32,032 nucleotides of DNA from Oscillospiraceae bacterium (GCA_015065795.1 SVPO01000014.1:1-32032); one strand, 5' to 3'; shown: positions 1 to 9,684, numbered from the stretch's first letter. Translations and numbers: made by a program. The notes: a model not told the origin generated them from the sequence alone.

Positions 1-638
1 TCCAGACGCTTGAGCAGACGGACGCGCTTCTGACCGGAGGTGCCCTCCAGCTCCTGCTTGAGCTCAACGGAGAGCTTATCGAGGTCGATCTCGCTCAGCA
101 GCTTCTTGATGGCCTCAGCGCCCATCTCGGCGGTGAAGTCGTCCTCGTACATCTCCTTGAGATCGCGGTACTCCTTATCGGTGAGTATCTGCTTGTACTG
201 GAGCTTGCTGGGGGGCACGCTGCCCGGATCGGTTACGATGTAGTTTGCGAAATACAGCACCTTTTCCAGATGGCGGGGTGCGATATCCAGCAGGAAGCCC
301 ATGCGGCAGGGAATGCCGCGGAAATACCAGATGTGGGATACCGGAGCAGCCAGCTCGATGGTGCCCATGCGCTCGCGGCGCACCTTGGCGCGGGTGATCT
401 CAACGCCGCAGCGTTCGCACACCTTGCCCTTGTAGCGGATGCGCTTATACTTGCCGCAGTGACACTCCCAGTCCTTCTGCGGTCCGAAGATCTTTTCGCA
501 GAAAAGACCGTCGCGCTCGGGCTTGAGTGTGCGGTAGTTGATGGTCTCGGGCTTCTTGACCTCTCCGTAGGACCAGCTTCTGATCTGATCGGGAGAAGCA
601 AGACCGATCATAATAGAGTCAAATACGTTGTATGCCAT
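1..638 (-). CDS. rpoC: RNA polymerase beta' subunit (5' part, cut by window edge)
   Basis: N-terminal 212 residues of the beta' subunit, which forms the clamp and active centre of RNA polymerase with beta. The protein begins [20 protein letters not shown] and carries the zinc-binding clamp motif with Cys59, Cys61, Cys74 and Cys77 ([20 protein letters not shown]), followed by the conserved [23 protein letters not shown] at 638 is chosen because a GGGGGT ribosome site lies about 8 bases upstream and the rpoB stop is only 14 bases before it, so the two genes are co-transcribed. The rest of the gene lies beyond position 1. Nothing abnormal is seen in the visible part. Confidence 0.98.
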   Translation of the reverse strand, partial: MAYNVFDSIMIGLASPDQIRSWSYGEVKKPETINYRTLKPERDGLFCEKIFGPQKDWECHCGKYKRIRYKGKVCERCGVEITRAKVRRERMGTIELAAPVSHIWYFRGIPCRMGFLLDIAPRHLEKVLYFANYIVTDPGSVPPSKLQYKQILTDKEYRDLKEMYEDDFTAEMGAEAIKKLLSEIDLDKLSVELKQELEGTSGQKRVRLLKRL

Positions 639-652
639 TCACTTGACCCCCT

Positions 653-3600
653 TTAGTTATCATCCGAGGAGCCCGACTCATTGAAGATGTCGCTGAAGAG
701 CTCGTCGGCATCGAATGTGGATTCTTCGTCTTCGTCCTCATCGGCGAATTCGGAGAACATTTCGTCGTCAAAGCTGTCGAAGCTGTCAGACAGCTCGGCA
801 GGATCGGGAGCTTCGGTGTCGTCGCCGAAGCCGCTTGCCTCAAGCTCGTCCTCGACCAGAACATTGCGCATGCTCTCGTCGTCGATGGGAGCGGCATCTG
901 CGGGCAGTCCGATATCGTCGTCATCCTCAAAGGTCTGCTTGAGGTCGATGACGTTCTTGTCGGAGTCGAGCACGCGGATGTCAAGGCACAGGGACTGCAG
1001 TTCCTTGATAAGAACCTTGAAGGATTCGGGAACGCCCGGAGTGGGTACGTTCTGACCCTTGATGATGGACTCGTAGGTCTTTACGCGGCCCACGACGTCG
1101 TCCGACTTGACGGTGAGGATCTCCTGCAGGGTGTATGCAGCGCCGTAAGCTTCCAGAGCCCAGACTTCCATTTCGCCGAAACGCTGTCCGCCGAACTGAG
1201 CCTTACCGCCCAGAGGCTGCTGGGTGACCAGGGAGTACGGACCGGTGGAACGGGCATGGATCTTGTCGTCGACAAGGTGATGCAGCTTGAGGAAGTACAT
1301 GTAACCGACGGTGACCGGGTTATCGAACGCCTCACCGGTACGTCCGTCATAAAGCACGGTCTTGCCGTCCTCGCGCAGACCGGCCTGTCTGAACAGGTCG
1401 ACGATGTCGCTCTCGTGAGCGCCGTCAAAAACAGGAGTCATAACGTGATAGCCAAGGGACTTGGCGGCACGTCCGAGGTGAACCTCCAGAACCTGTCCGA
1501 TATTCATTCGGCTGGGAACGCCCAGCGGGTTAAGAACGATGTCCAGCGGAGTACCGTCGGGCAGGAAGGGCATATCCTCCACGGGAAGGATTCTGGAAAC
1601 AACGCCCTTGTTGCCGTGACGGCCTGCCATCTTGTCGCCGACGCTGATCTTGCGCTTCTGAGCAAGATAGACGCGGACGATCTTGTTGACACCGGGAGCC
1701 AGCTCATCGCTGTTCTCGCGGGTGAATACCTTGACGTCGACGACGATACCGCCTTCGCCGTGAGGCACACGCAGGGAGGTGTCTCTGACCTCTCGTGCCT
1801 TTTCACCGAAGATGGCGCGCAGCAGGCGCTCCTCGGCGGTCAGCTCGGTCTCGCCCTTGGGAGTGACCTTACCGACCAGAATGTCACCGGAGTGAACCTC
1901 AGCACCGATGTGGATGATGCCGTCGGCATCCAGATCCTTCAGAGCGTCCTCACCGACGTTGGGAACGTCACGGGTGATTTCCTCGGCGCCCAGCTTGGTG
2001 TCACGGGCCTCGGTCTCACGCTCCTCGATGTGAATGGAGGTGAATACGTCGTCGCGAACGATCTTTTCGTTGAGCAGAACGGCGTCCTCGTAGTTGTAGC
2101 CTTCCCAGGTCATGAAGCCGATGAGCACGTTCTTGCCCAGAGAGATCTCGCCGTTCTTGGTGGCGGGACCGTCAGCAAGAACATCGCCCTTTTCGACACG
2201 CTCACCCTTGGAAACAACAGGGATCTGGTTGAAGCAGGTGCCCTGGTTGGAGCGCATGAACTTGAGAACCTTGTAAACATCCAGCTCGTCGCGGTCGGTG
2301 CGCACGGTGATCTTGTCAGCGCTGACGTACTCGACGGTACCGGGACGCTTGGCAAGCACGCACACGCCGGAGTCGACGCCGGCCTTGTATTCCATACCGG
2401 TTCCGACGACGGGGGACTCGGTGCGGAGCAGGGGAACCGCCTGACGCTGCATGTTCGCACCCATCAGAGCGCGGTTGGCGTCGTCGTTCTCAAGGAACGG
2501 GATACAGGCGGTAGCGACGGAAACGACCATCTTCGGGGAGACATCCATGAAATCGATGCGCTCGGGCTCGGTCTCAAGGAACTCATCGCGGTGACGGGCG
2601 TTGACGCGGTTACGGGTGAAACGACCCTGTTCGTCCAGAGGCTCGTTGGCCTGAGCGACGATGTACTCGTCCTCGATGTCGGCGGTCATGTAGACAACCT
2701 CGTCGGTGACGCAGCCGGTCTCCTTGTCCACCTTGCGGAAAGGAGCCTCGATAAAGCCGTATTCATTGACACGGGCGAAAGTAGCCAGATAGGAGATCAG
2801 ACCGATGTTGGGACCTTCGGGAGTCTCGATAGGACACATGCGGCCGTAGTGGCTGTAGTGAACGTCACGGACTTCGAAGGATGCACGGTCACGGGAAAGA
2901 CCGCCGGGGCCCAGAGCGGACAGACGGCGCTTGTGGGTCAGCTCAGCCAGAGGGTTGGTCTGGTCCATGAACTGAGACAGGGGAGAGGAGCCGAAGAACT
3001 CGCGGATGGCGGCTGCCACCGGACGGCTGTTGATGAGGGACTGGGGAGTGATATCGTCGGTATCGTTCAGTCCCATCTTCTCACGCACGCCGCGCTCGAG
3101 ACGGGTAAAGCCGATGCGGAACTGGTTCTGCAGCAGCTCACCGACGGAGCGGATACGGCGGTTGGAAAGGTGGTCGATGTCATCTGCGGTACCAACGCCG
3201 CTGTCAAGGCAGATCAGGTAGTTGATGGAAGCGTAGATGTCATCGATGATGATGTGCTTGGGAATGAGGTCGTCGCGGCGTGCGGTCAGCAGATCGACCA
3301 GCTCGTCGCCTTCCACGTCGGCATCAAGGATCTCGGAGAGGACGGAGACGCGAACCTTCTCCTCGATGTGAGCCTTCTTGAGGATATCCTCGTCGATGTA
3401 AGCGGAAGCGTAGACCATGGCGTTGGAGATAACGCCCAGCTCCTCGCCGTTCTCCAGCTTGATGACGGCCTTGGAAGCGCCGCAGGCGTCCATCTGGGCA
3501 GCCATCTCACGGGTGACGACCACGCCGGCATCGGCAATGATCTCACCGGTGAAGGGATCGGCAACGGGAGCAGCCAGCTCGTGTCCCACCAGACGGGAAC

Positions 3601-4447
3601 CGATTGCCAGCTTCTTGTTGTACTTGTAACGTCCTACACGGGACAGATCGTATCTTCTGGGGTCGAAGAACAGGTTGTGCAGATGGGTGGTGGCACCCTC
3701 AAGGGAGGGCTGCTCACCGGGACGCAGCTTCTTGAATACCTCAAGCATTGCTTCCTCGGTGTTCTTGCAGGTGTCCTTGGACAGGGTAGCCTGGATCATA
3801 TGACCGTTGCCGAAGGCATTGACGATCTCGTTGTCGGTGGAAAGACCGAGTGCACGCACGAAGGTGGTAACCGGCAGCTTGCGGTTCTTGTCGATGCGCA
3901 CATAGAAGATGTCGTTGGCGTCGGTCTCATACTCCAGCCATGCGCCGCGGTTGGGGATGACGGTGGAGGAGAACAGCTTCTTGCCGGTCTTGTCATAGTC
4001 CATCTTATAATAGACGCCCGGCGAACGCACGAGCTGAGAGACGATGACGCGCTCGGCGCCGTTGATGACAAAGGTGCCGCTGTCGGTCATGAGCGGGAAT
4101 TCGCCCATGTAGACCTCGGATTCCTTGATAACGCCGGTCTCCTTGTTGAGCAGACGGGCTCTTACGCGCAGAGAGGCCGAATATGTGGCGTCGCGGATCT
4201 TGCATTCCTCCACGGAATACTTCGGGGTCTCATCGATACGATAATCGATGAAGTCGAGCACCAGATTGCCGGCGTGGTCGGTGATTCCCGACACGTCATC
4301 AAAAACATCGCGCAGACCCTGATCAAGGAACCACTGATAGGAATCCTTCTGGATCTCGATGAGATTGGGCATTTTGAGCACTTCTTCGATCTTGGAAAAG
4401 CTCATTCTGGTGTTGCGTCCGAGCTGAACCTTCTTGACATTCACCAT
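653..4447 (-). CDS. rpoB: RNA polymerase beta subunit
   Basis: 1264-residue beta subunit of RNA polymerase, the target of rifamycins. Near the N-terminus it has [19 protein letters not shown]. The rifampicin-region core [20 protein letters not shown] and the C-terminal [20 protein letters not shown] are intact. It ends in a long acidic tail rich in Asp, Glu and Ser (about the last 90 residues), longer than in many relatives. The frame stays open upstream to about 4570. I place the start at the ATG of [20 protein letters not shown] because homologues begin there; GTG at 4444, one codon on, is an alternative with better spacing to AAGG. rpoC follows 14 bases after the stop. A perfect promoter lies about 260 bases upstream. 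Confidence 0.98.
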   Translation of the reverse strand: MVNVKKVQLGRNTRMSFSKIEEVLKMPNLIEIQKDSYQWFLDQGLRDVFDDVSGITDHAGNLVLDFIDYRIDETPKYSVEECKIRDATYSASLRVRARLLNKETGVIKESEVYMGEFPLMTDSGTFVINGAERVIVSQLVRSPGVYYKMDYDKTGKKLFSSTVIPNRGAWLEYETDANDIFYVRIDKNRKLPVTTFVRALGLSTDNEIVNAFGNGHMIQATLSKDTCKNTEEAMLEVFKKLRPGEQPSLEGATTHLHNLFFDPRRYDLSRVGRYKYNKKLAIGSRLVGHELAAPVADPFTGEIIADAGVVVTREMAAQMDACGASKAVIKLENGEELGVISNAMVYASAYIDEDILKKAHIEEKVRVSVLSEILDADVEGDELVDLLTARRDDLIPKHIIIDDIYASINYLICLDSGVGTADDIDHLSNRRIRSVGELLQNQFRIGFTRLERGVREKMGLNDTDDITPQSLINSRPVAAAIREFFGSSPLSQFMDQTNPLAELTHKRRLSALGPGGLSRDRASFEVRDVHYSHYGRMCPIETPEGPNIGLISYLATFARVNEYGFIEAPFRKVDKETGCVTDEVVYMTADIEDEYIVAQANEPLDEQGRFTRNRVNARHRDEFLETEPERIDFMDVSPKMVVSVATACIPFLENDDANRALMGANMQRQAVPLLRTESPVVGTGMEYKAGVDSGVCVLAKRPGTVEYVSADKITVRTDRDELDVYKVLKFMRSNQGTCFNQIPVVSKGERVEKGDVLADGPATKNGEISLGKNVLIGFMTWEGYNYEDAVLLNEKIVRDDVFTSIHIEERETEARDTKLGAEEITRDVPNVGEDALKDLDADGIIHIGAEVHSGDILVGKVTPKGETELTAEERLLRAIFGEKAREVRDTSLRVPHGEGGIVVDVKVFTRENSDELAPGVNKIVRVYLAQKRKISVGDKMAGRHGNKGVVSRILPVEDMPFLPDGTPLDIVLNPLGVPSRMNIGQVLEVHLGRAAKSLGYHVMTPVFDGAHESDIVDLFRQAGLREDGKTVLYDGRTGEAFDNPVTVGYMYFLKLHHLVDDKIHARSTGPYSLVTQQPLGGKAQFGGQRFGEMEVWALEAYGAAYTLQEILTVKSDDVVGRVKTYESIIKGQNVPTPGVPESFKVLIKELQSLCLDIRVLDSDKNVIDLKQTFEDDDDIGLPADAAPIDDESMRNVLVEDELEASGFGDDTEAPDPAELSDSFDSFDDEMFSEFADEDEDEESTFDADELFSDIFNESGSSDDN

Positions 4448-4700
4448 AGACCTTGCTTCACTCCGTTCCTGTGTAATCGCCGCGCAGGGCGGGTACTTGT
4501 TGTCTGTTCCTGACGATCCGGCAGCGGAAATGTGCCGGAAAAGGCTTGACACATAAAAAACTTTGTACATTCACACAAAAGAAATTAACACTATAGGGTG
4601 CAAAGTTTTTGGCGTGAGCGCACAAAAATTCCGGTTTTTCGCCTCGCAACGGTGCGGTTTTCCGCCGTCCGCAGGGCATACAAACCCATTATCAAGCAAA
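4448..4700 (-). promoter_or_regulatory. Long 5' leader of rpoB with an inverted repeat
   Basis: About 250 bases between the predicted rpoBC start site and the rpoB start codon, with no convincing gene. The arms AAAAACTTTG (4601-4610 on the minus strand) and CAAAGTTTTT (4556-4565) can form a 10-bp stem with a 35-base loop, ending in a run of U. A second small stem (CCGGCA/TGCCGG) lies at about 4518-4538. This could attenuate or process the message; the function is inferred. Confidence 0.4.
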
Positions 4701-4705
4701 TTGTA

Positions 4706-4734
4706 ATTATATAGCTTTGTCAAGCGTTTGTCAA
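4706..4734 (-). promoter_or_regulatory. Sigma-A promoter of rpoBC
   Basis: On the minus strand, TTGACA (4729-4734), a 17-base spacer and TATAAT (4706-4711): both boxes are perfect. A second TTGACA copy lies at 4718-4723. This gives rpoBC their own promoter, separate from ribosomal protein genes. Confidence 0.8.
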
Positions 4735-4809
4735 GAGCCTTTCGGAAAAATAAGGAAAAAATAAACATAGCCCGTTTTTCGGCGTAAATTATGCACAACG
4801 CCGCTGCAT

Positions 4810-4843
4810 AAACAAAGCCGCAGTACCACTTGGGTACTGCGGC
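4810..4843 (-). terminator. Intrinsic terminator of rny
   Basis: Perfect 11-bp stem GCCGCAGTACC/GGTACTGCGGC with a 5-base loop (4817-4843), followed on the minus strand by TTTGTTT. It starts 17 bases after the rny stop and separates rny from rpoB. Confidence 0.85.
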
Positions 4844-4859
4844 GGAAAAGTTGCCTGAA

Positions 4860-6413
4860 TTATTTTGCGTATTCGACAGCGCGGCTCTCACGGATGAGAT
4901 TGACCTTGATCTGTCCGGGATACTCAAGCTCGTTTTCGATGCGGTTGCAGATGTCTCGTGCAACAAGGATCATACCTTCGTCCTTGACGACCTCGGGCTT
5001 GATCATAACGCGCACCTCGCGGCCTGCCTGAATGGCAAAGCAGCGCTCGACGCCGGGGAAGGAGTTTGCGATCTCCTCCAGCTTCTGCAGGCGCTTGATG
5101 TAGTTCTCCACGTTCTCTCGGCGTGCGCCGGGACGAGCGGCAGAGATGGCATCGGCGGCCTGAACGAGGCAGGCAAGAACTGTCTGAGCCTCAACATCGC
5201 CGTGGTGAGCGTGAATGGCGTGGATAATGGATTCGTGCTCCTTGTACTTGCGGGCGACATCGACGCCGATGGAAACGTGGCTGCCCTCGATGTCATGGTC
5301 GAGAGCCTTACCGATGTCGTGGAGCAGACCGGCGCGGCGTGCGGAGGCGGGATCGAGTCCCAGCTCGGAAGCCATCAGACCGGCAATAAAGGAAACCTCA
5401 AGGGAATGCTTGAGCACGTTCTGACCATAGCTTGTACGATAACGCAGTCGTCCAAGGGTCTTGACCAGCTCGTGATGCAGGCCGATGACACCGGCCTCCA
5501 GAACGGTTTTCTCGCCCTCTGCCTTGATGGTGGCTTCCACCTCGCGGCGAGCTTTATCGACCATTTCCTCGATGCGTGCCGGATGGATACGACCATCGGT
5601 GATCAGACGCTCGAGGGCGATGCGGGCGATTTCGCGGCGCACCGGATCAAAAGAAGAAAGGGTGATAGCCTCCGGGGTGTCGTCGATGATGAGATCGACG
5701 CCGGTAGCGGTTTCAAGGGCGCGGATGTTGCGGCCCTCACGGCCGATGATGCGGCCCTTCATTTCGTCGTTGGGCAGAACGACAACCGAGACGGTTGCTT
5801 CCGCGACGTGGTCGGCAGCGCAGCGCTGGATGGCGAGAGAGATGATGTTGCGGGCCTTTTCATTGGCCTCGTCCTTGGTCTGCTGCTCGATCTCCATGAT
5901 CTTGGCTGCTTTTTCGTGTACCAGTTCACTGTCCAGGCTCTTGAGGAGATGCTCCTTGGCCTGCTCGGCGGTAAAGCCGGAGATGCGCTCCATGAGATCC
6001 ATCTGGCATCTCTTGAGCTCCTCGGTCTCGGCAAGTCTAGCCTCCGCCTGCTTGATCTTGTTGTTGAGCTGTTCTTCCTTTTTCTCGTAGTTCTCCAGCT
6101 TCTTGTCGAGGGTCTCCTCCTTCTGCTGGATACGGCGCTCCTGGCGCTGAACCTCGTTGCGGCGCTCGCGAAGCTCCTTGTCGCTTTCGTTGCGCAGACG
6201 ATGGATCTCATCCTTACCTTCAAGGAGAACTTCCTTCTTTCTGGCCTCGGCAGCTTTATAAGCTTCGTTGACGATACGCTTGGCTTCCTCCTCAGCTGAG
6301 CCGATGGCTGCTTCGGATATCTGCTGACGGCGCTTCATTCCGTAGTACATTCCGCCTGCGAATGCTCCGCCGCCCACGAGTATTACGATAATCAATACTA
6401 AATACCAGGGCAT
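4860..6413 (-). CDS. rny: Ribonuclease Y
   Basis: 517-residue membrane-anchored endoribonuclease that starts mRNA decay in many Firmicutes. The order is typical: one N-terminal membrane helix (residues 3-23), a long charged coiled coil (about 30-205), a KH RNA-binding domain with [10 protein letters not shown] (220-229), and an HD phosphohydrolase domain with [10 protein letters not shown] (365-374) and HAHHGD. The C-terminus [16 protein letters not shown] matches the family. ATG at 6413 gives the usual short N-terminus. A strong AAAGGAGGT lies about 15 bases upstream, longer than usual, but the TTG at 6428 directly abuts that site and cannot be used well. It is transcribed alone between a promoter and a terminator. 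Confidence 0.97.
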   Translation of the reverse strand: MPWYLVLIIVILVGGGAFAGGMYYGMKRRQQISEAAIGSAEEEAKRIVNEAYKAAEARKKEVLLEGKDEIHRLRNESDKELRERRNEVQRQERRIQQKEETLDKKLENYEKKEEQLNNKIKQAEARLAETEELKRCQMDLMERISGFTAEQAKEHLLKSLDSELVHEKAAKIMEIEQQTKDEANEKARNIISLAIQRCAADHVAEATVSVVVLPNDEMKGRIIGREGRNIRALETATGVDLIIDDTPEAITLSSFDPVRREIARIALERLITDGRIHPARIEEMVDKARREVEATIKAEGEKTVLEAGVIGLHHELVKTLGRLRYRTSYGQNVLKHSLEVSFIAGLMASELGLDPASARRAGLLHDIGKALDHDIEGSHVSIGVDVARKYKEHESIIHAIHAHHGDVEAQTVLACLVQAADAISAARPGARRENVENYIKRLQKLEEIANSFPGVERCFAIQAGREVRVMIKPEVVKDEGMILVARDICNRIENELEYPGQIKVNLIRESRAVEYAK

Positions 6414-6554
6414 AATAGTGTGGTACAAACCTCCTTTTCTTTCGGAGAATGGCTAATTCTCCTTGATTTTTTATTCTTTTTGATAAAACCTAAGCGCGGA
6501 TGCGTCAGTCCGCTAACGTATATCCATACAATTACAGACAATACGTTATTGTAC

Positions 6555-6584
6555 ATTTTAACGCTGAACAGGGGGGCGTGTCAA
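6555..6584 (-). promoter_or_regulatory. Promoter of rny
   Basis: Minus strand TTGACA (6579-6584), 18-base spacer, TAAAAT (6555-6560). It lies about 140 bases upstream of the rny start. The rest of the 6414-6716 gap holds the terminator at 6636-6668 and nothing else I can support. Confidence 0.6.
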
Positions 6585-6635
6585 GGATTATTTCTTCCAT
6601 AACAGACAAAAACATGGTGGATATATAATGTAATA

Positions 6636-6668
6636 CGTCCCCCGGATGCATAATACATCCGGGGGACG
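6636..6668 (-). terminator. Hairpin terminator after the first DUF4190-like gene
   Basis: Perfect 13-bp stem (CGTCCCCCGGATG paired with CATCCGGGGGACG) and a 7-base loop. It lies about 50 bases beyond the stop at 6717. The U tract is weak (GTATTACATT), so it may also act as a stabilising 3' end. Confidence 0.65.
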
Positions 6669-6716
6669 CGCAAGAAACCTGTTCAGTTGATCGATGCCTG
6701 CGATGGTAAATGAGAA

Positions 6717-7196
6717 TTAATAATAGTAGTCATAGAGATCGTCGTACAGGTCATCGAGGTCGTCGTATACATCGTCATAGTAGTCATAGCTGCTATAGCT
6801 GGAACGGGAGCATTCGGAGCAGGCGACTGAGCCGATGATCAGCCAGAAGATTGCGCTCAGCACTACAGCGATGATAGAGGTGACCAGTCCTGCGGTTGCC
6901 ATACCGCCGACATATCCCTTATTCTTGGCGACAATACCGAGAACGAGACCGATAATGCCGCAGATGATGCCGACGAAGGGGTTCAGAAAGCAGACGAGTG
7001 CGATAATGCCCAGCACCATGCTGGCGATGGCCAGGCCCTTTCCGGGAATCACCGGCTTGGGCTGGACCTGATATCCGTACGGATACTGCTGAGGCTGCTG
7101 ATACTGGGGCTGCTGGTACTGCTGGTATTGAGGCTGCTGAGGCTGCTGAGGCTGGGGGTACTGATTGTTGTACTGGTTGTCGTACTGATTATTCAT
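6717..7196 (-). CDS. DUF4190-like small membrane protein (array member 1)
   Basis: 159 residues. The N-terminal 50 are almost only Gln, Tyr, Pro and Asn. Next comes the array's shared core, PGKGLAIASMVLGIIALVCF (51-70), with hydrophobic segments at about 55-72, 74-91 and 99-124 separated by KNKGYVGGMATAG. A cysteine pair follows (CSEC, 126-129), then a tail of alternating Asp and Tyr ending YYY. No catalytic motif is seen. The start is the second ATG, 9 bases from GGAGG; the ATG two codons earlier is only 3 bases from it. It has its own perfect promoter and a hairpin 3' end. It is likely an abundant membrane protein with exposed disordered tails; the function is unknown. Confidence 0.88.
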   Translation of the reverse strand: MNNQYDNQYNNQYPQPQQPQQPQYQQYQQPQYQQPQQYPYGYQVQPKPVIPGKGLAIASMVLGIIALVCFLNPFVGIICGIIGLVLGIVAKNKGYVGGMATAGLVTSIIAVVLSAIFWLIIGSVACSECSRSSYSSYDYYDDVYDDLDDLYDDLYDYYY

Positions 7197-7229
7197 AATC
7201 ATCGTCCTCCATTATTATTGAGAAATCGC

Positions 7230-7250
7230 GATTATCCGAACAGGATAATC
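7230..7250 (-). repeat. Inverted repeat in the 5' leader of array member 1
   Basis: GATTATCC and GGATAATC form a perfect 8-bp stem with a 5-base loop. It sits between the promoter and the ribosome site of the gene starting at 7196, so it could stabilise the 5' end of the message. Confidence 0.4.
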
Positions 7251-7267
7251 ACAGTATCTTCACAAAC

Positions 7268-7296
7268 ATTATACGACGCGATCCGTGCGCTGTCAA
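7268..7296 (-). promoter_or_regulatory. Promoter of array member 1
   Basis: Minus strand TTGACA (7291-7296), 17-base spacer, TATAAT (7268-7273), both perfect. A small stem CCGTCA/TGACGG (7298-7316) abuts the -35 box on its upstream side. Confidence 0.8.
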
Positions 7297-7365
7297 CCGT
7301 CAGCGACATTGACGGGGATAGAGCAAATAAGATATGTAAGATTTCAAACAGAATAAGCTGATCCG

Positions 7366-7680
7366 TTAATACGGGATACTGGCTACAGCACCCATAGCCA
7401 TGATCAACACGAAGAAAAACGCGCTCACAACGATGGCAACAGCAGAGCATACGATGCCTGCGGTCGACTTGCCGCTCTTGAAGCCGAGACCCTTGGAGAC
7501 GGCGCCGAGAGAAAGTCCGGTTATTGCGCAGACAATAGCAATGAACGTGCTGAAAAACAAAACAAGGGACACGATTCCCAGTATCATACTTGCGGTAGCA
7601 AGACCTTTTCCGGGTACAGCAGGATTGACCTGGACCTGATTGCTGTACTGAGCCTGCTGTTCAAACTGTGGCTGGTTCAT
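7366..7680 (-). CDS. DUF4190-like small membrane protein (array member 2)
   Basis: 104 residues, the shortest of the minus-strand copies. It has a 23-residue Gln-rich N-tail (MNQPQFEQQAQYSNQ), then the shared PGKGLATASMILGIVSLVLF core with three hydrophobic stretches separated by SKGLGFKSGKSTAG. It ends almost directly after the last membrane segment as SIPY. The ribosome site AGGAGGG lies 8 bases before ATG 7680. Unlike its neighbours it lacks a clear consensus promoter: TATACT (7732-7737) has no good -35 box. The palindrome AGACTGACAGTCT lies in the leader. Function unknown. Confidence 0.85.
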   Translation of the reverse strand: MNQPQFEQQAQYSNQVQVNPAVPGKGLATASMILGIVSLVLFFSTFIAIVCAITGLSLGAVSKGLGFKSGKSTAGIVCSAVAIVVSAFFFVLIMAMGAVASIPY

Positions 7681-7777
7681 GTTTATTCCCTCCTGAGCAG
7701 GAAATCTGGAAAGACTGACAGTCTCGTTTTGAGTATACTATGAGGCAGGGTGAATGACGATCTGACGATTCTGCCGG

Positions 7778-7810
7778 AAAACACCCTGCCGACAGTCGGT
7801 CAGCAGGGTG
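7778..7810 (-). terminator. Terminator after array member 3
   Basis: Outer stem CACCCTG/CAGGGTG (7804-7810 with 7782-7788) and inner stem CCGAC/GTCGG, then TTTT on the minus strand. A further GCAGGGTG at 7745-7752 could pair alternatively with the arm at 7782-7789, so competing folds are possible. Confidence 0.7.
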
Positions 7811-7854
7811 CCTGTTGCTTGTTTCGTCAGTCCGTCAGGACGTCGGGTCAGATA

Positions 7855-8340
7855 TTAATAATAGTAGCTGCTGTAAACGGCTGCTTCGGTGCAGGCTGCA
7901 CAGGTACCGCTGCAGATGCAGGCGCCGACCCAGAGGAGCAGGCACAGACCGATACCGATGGCAGAACAAACGAGACCTGCAATGCCCATGCCGCCGGTGA
8001 AGCCCTTGCTTCTGGCAACAGCGGCAAGAACGATGCCTATGATACCGCAAACGATGCTGATGAACGGGTTCCAGAAGAAGACCAGAGAAACGATGCCGAG
8101 CACCATGCCGGCAATAGCCAGGCCCTTACCGGGGACTACGATCTTGGCGGGCTGATAGCCGTACTGAGGCTGATAGCCGTACTGAGGCTGCTGGCCGTAC
8201 TGGGGCTGCTGGCCGTACTGGGGCTGCTGGCCGTACTGGACCTGCTGACCGTACTGAGCCTGCTGGTCATACTGAGGCTGAGCGGCCTGCTGAGTAGGCT
8301 CGTACTGATTACCGTACTGGTTGTTGTACTGATTGTCCAT
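7855..8340 (-). CDS. DUF4190-like small membrane protein (array member 3)
   Basis: 161 residues. The N-terminal 70 are a Gln/Tyr/Pro tail built from repeated YGQQPQ and YGYQPQ units. The shared core starts at VPGKGLAIAGMVLGIVSLVF, with hydrophobic segments separated by ARSKGFTGGMGIAG. A cysteine-rich end of the last segment (CICSGTCAAC) is followed by SSYYY. ATG at 8340 lies 8 bases after GGAGG; the upstream in-frame ATG overlaps that ribosome site and is rejected. A perfect promoter lies 70 bases upstream and a terminator follows. The tail repeats are also repeats in the DNA, so copy number may vary between strains. Confidence 0.88.
   Translation of the reverse strand: MDNQYNNQYGNQYEPTQQAAQPQYDQQAQYGQQVQYGQQPQYGQQPQYGQQPQYGYQPQYGYQPAKIVVPGKGLAIAGMVLGIVSLVFFWNPFISIVCGIIGIVLAAVARSKGFTGGMGIAGLVCSAIGIGLCLLLWVGACICSGTCAACTEAAVYSSYYY
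8156..8285 (-). repeat. In-frame tandem repeats encoding Gln/Tyr/Pro tail
   Basis: About six degenerate 18-base units of the type CAGTACGGCCAGCAGCCC on the minus strand, each encoding a hexapeptide such as QYGQQP or QYGYQP. A shorter run of the same unit type lies at 8877-8950 in the next gene. This is coding low-complexity repeat, not a CRISPR. Confidence 0.75.
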
Positions 8341-8409
8341 GATTCTTTCCTCCAATATACAGAATATGAAAAAGTGGAACTTCCGGTCGAATTATGAAGT
8401 GCCAATAGA

Positions 8410-8438
8410 ATTATATCGTGCTCAAACGGTGCTGTCAA
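8410..8438 (-). promoter_or_regulatory. Promoter of array member 3
   Basis: Minus strand TTGACA (8433-8438), 17-base spacer, TATAAT (8410-8415), both perfect, about 70 bases before the start codon. Confidence 0.82.
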
Positions 8439-8491
8439 CACAAATCGTTCACAATAAAAGGTTGAACATTAGGCTTTTTCGGGGAGGGGAG

Positions 8492-8534
8492 CAACAAAAT
8501 AAACGCGCTGCAGACGGTCTGTCGGCAGCGCGTT
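8492..8534 (-). terminator. Terminator after array member 4
   Basis: Perfect 10-bp stem AACGCGCTGC/GCAGCGCGTT (8502-8534) followed on the minus strand by TTATTTTGTTGC. Confidence 0.8.
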
Positions 8535-8602
8535 ATGATGACCTATGCGATGTGTTTTCGGTTTTGCGAAACAGAATATGCTATCGTTTCAGCGTTCGCA
8601 AA

Positions 8603-9034
8603 TTAATAGTAGTAGCTGGCGTTGGCTGCAGCGCAGAGAAAGCTTCCGCAGGCGATCCAGAAAATCAGACAAAGGGCGATGGCGATTACAGAGCAGACAA
8701 TACCTGCGGTTGCCATGCCGCCGGTGAAACCCTTGTTCTTGGCAATGGCACCCAGAATAATACCGACGATGCCGCAGATGATGCCGATAATAGTGGTATA
8801 GGAAAATACCAGAGCGACAATACCAAGCACCATGCTGGCGATGGCGAGACCCTTACCGGGGACAGGAGCGGCAGCGGGCTGATAGCCGTACTGAGGCTGA
8901 TAGCCGTACTGAGGCTGATAACCGTACTGTGCAGGCGGCTGACCATACTGAGGCTGCTGCATATACTGAGGCTGCTGGGACTGCTGGTTGGGATCGTACT
9001 GATTGTTGTACTGGTTGTTGTACTGATTGTCCAT
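8603..9034 (-). CDS. DUF4190-like small membrane protein (array member 4)
   Basis: 143 residues, the closest relative of member 3. The first 60 residues are a Gln/Asn/Tyr/Pro tail (MDNQYNNQYNNQYDPNQQ, then QPQYGYQ units). The core starts at PVPGKGLAIASMVLGIVALVF, with segments separated by AKNKGFTGGMATAG. It ends with a Cys/Ala-rich stretch and SYYY. ATG at 9034 is 8 bases after GGAGG; the MEERN extension overlaps the ribosome site. It has its own perfect promoter and terminator. Function unknown. Confidence 0.88.
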   Translation of the reverse strand: MDNQYNNQYNNQYDPNQQSQQPQYMQQPQYGQPPAQYGYQPQYGYQPQYGYQPAAAPVPGKGLAIASMVLGIVALVFSYTTIIGIICGIVGIILGAIAKNKGFTGGMATAGIVCSVIAIALCLIFWIACGSFLCAAANASYYY

Positions 9035-9097
9035 GTTTCTTTCCTCCATATATACTTACATTACTTTGGCGGCTTTGATTACAAAAAAGCCAATATT

Positions 9098-9126
9098 ATT
9101 ATAACGTGTCGGGACAGCAGTGTCAA
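9098..9126 (-). promoter_or_regulatory. Promoter of array member 4
   Basis: Minus strand TTGACA (9121-9126), 17-base spacer, TATAAT (9098-9103), both perfect. Confidence 0.82.
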
Positions 9127-9184
9127 CAAAAAACGTTTACGTTAGACGTATTTTTGAAATTGCATGAATTCCGAACGCAAAATG

Positions 9185-9227
9185 GAAAAGACACCTTTGA
9201 CCATGAGGTTCACAGTCAAAGGTGTCT
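9185..9227 (-). terminator. Terminator after array member 5
   Basis: Perfect 13-bp stem AGACACCTTTGAC/GTCAAAGGTGTCT (9189-9227) with a 13-base loop, then a short TTTT on the minus strand. It lies about 65 bases beyond the stop. Confidence 0.8.
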
Positions 9228-9292
9228 GAATTCAGTCACATATTAAGTGTTGACCGGAAAAAGTGGTTTCCGATAATAATCCGGTTGACGAA

Positions 9293-9619
9293 TTAATAGC
9301 CAAGACCGGAGTAAAGGGAAGCAACGCAAGCGACCGCAGCGATCCAGACGATCAGGCAGACAGCGACGGTGATGATGGACAGAACGAGACCTGCGGTGGC
9401 CATGCCGCCCTTGAAGCCCTTCTTCTTGGCGACTGCAGCAAGGATGATACCGACGATGCCGCAGATGATGCCGACGAGCATGCTGAAGAGCAGACCGATA
9501 ACGAGACCTACGATGCCGAGCACCATGCTGCCGATGGCCAGACCCTTACCGGGCTGGGTCATCTGGGGCTGGGGCTGATAGCCGTACTGGGGCTGGGGAG
9601 CCTGATACTGATTGTTCAT
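9293..9619 (-). CDS. DUF4190-like small membrane protein (array member 5)
   Basis: 108 residues. Short N-tail MNNQYQAPQPQYGYQPQPQM, then the core QPGKGLAIGSMVLGIVGLVI with hydrophobic stretches separated by AKKKGFKGGMATAG. It ends LYSGLGY. ATG at 9619 is preceded by GGAGGAAAGAAAT; the MEERN extension overlaps that site, exactly as in members 3 and 4. It has its own perfect promoter and terminator. Function unknown. Confidence 0.87.
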   Translation of the reverse strand: MNNQYQAPQPQYGYQPQPQMTQPGKGLAIGSMVLGIVGLVIGLLFSMLVGIICGIVGIILAAVAKKKGFKGGMATAGLVLSIITVAVCLIVWIAAVACVASLYSGLGY

Positions 9620-9684
9620 ATTTCTTTCCTCCAAAATAAATATGTGTGATGCCTCATGTAAGAATCACGAAGTATCTGTGTGAT

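Noticed and set aside
1256..4513. 1085-codon open frame on the plus strand opposite rpoB
   Set aside because: It lies wholly antisense to rpoB. Such frames arise from codon bias in GC-rich conserved genes; there is no ribosome site and no recognisable domain.
4571..4966. 131-codon minus-strand frame across the rpoB/rny gap
   Set aside because: It covers the rny terminator and the rpoB promoter, is composed of unusual residues and has no ribosome site.
4830..6299. 489-codon open frame opposite rny
   Set aside because: Antisense shadow of RNase Y; the reverse strand has the full domain set and the right signals.
8156..8285. CRISPR-like or intergenic direct repeats
   Set aside because: The units are contiguous without unique spacers and are in frame inside a coding gene.
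7750..8397. 215-codon plus-strand frame opposite array member 3
   Set aside because: Reverse reading of the repeat-rich DUF4190-like gene; it runs through that gene's terminator.
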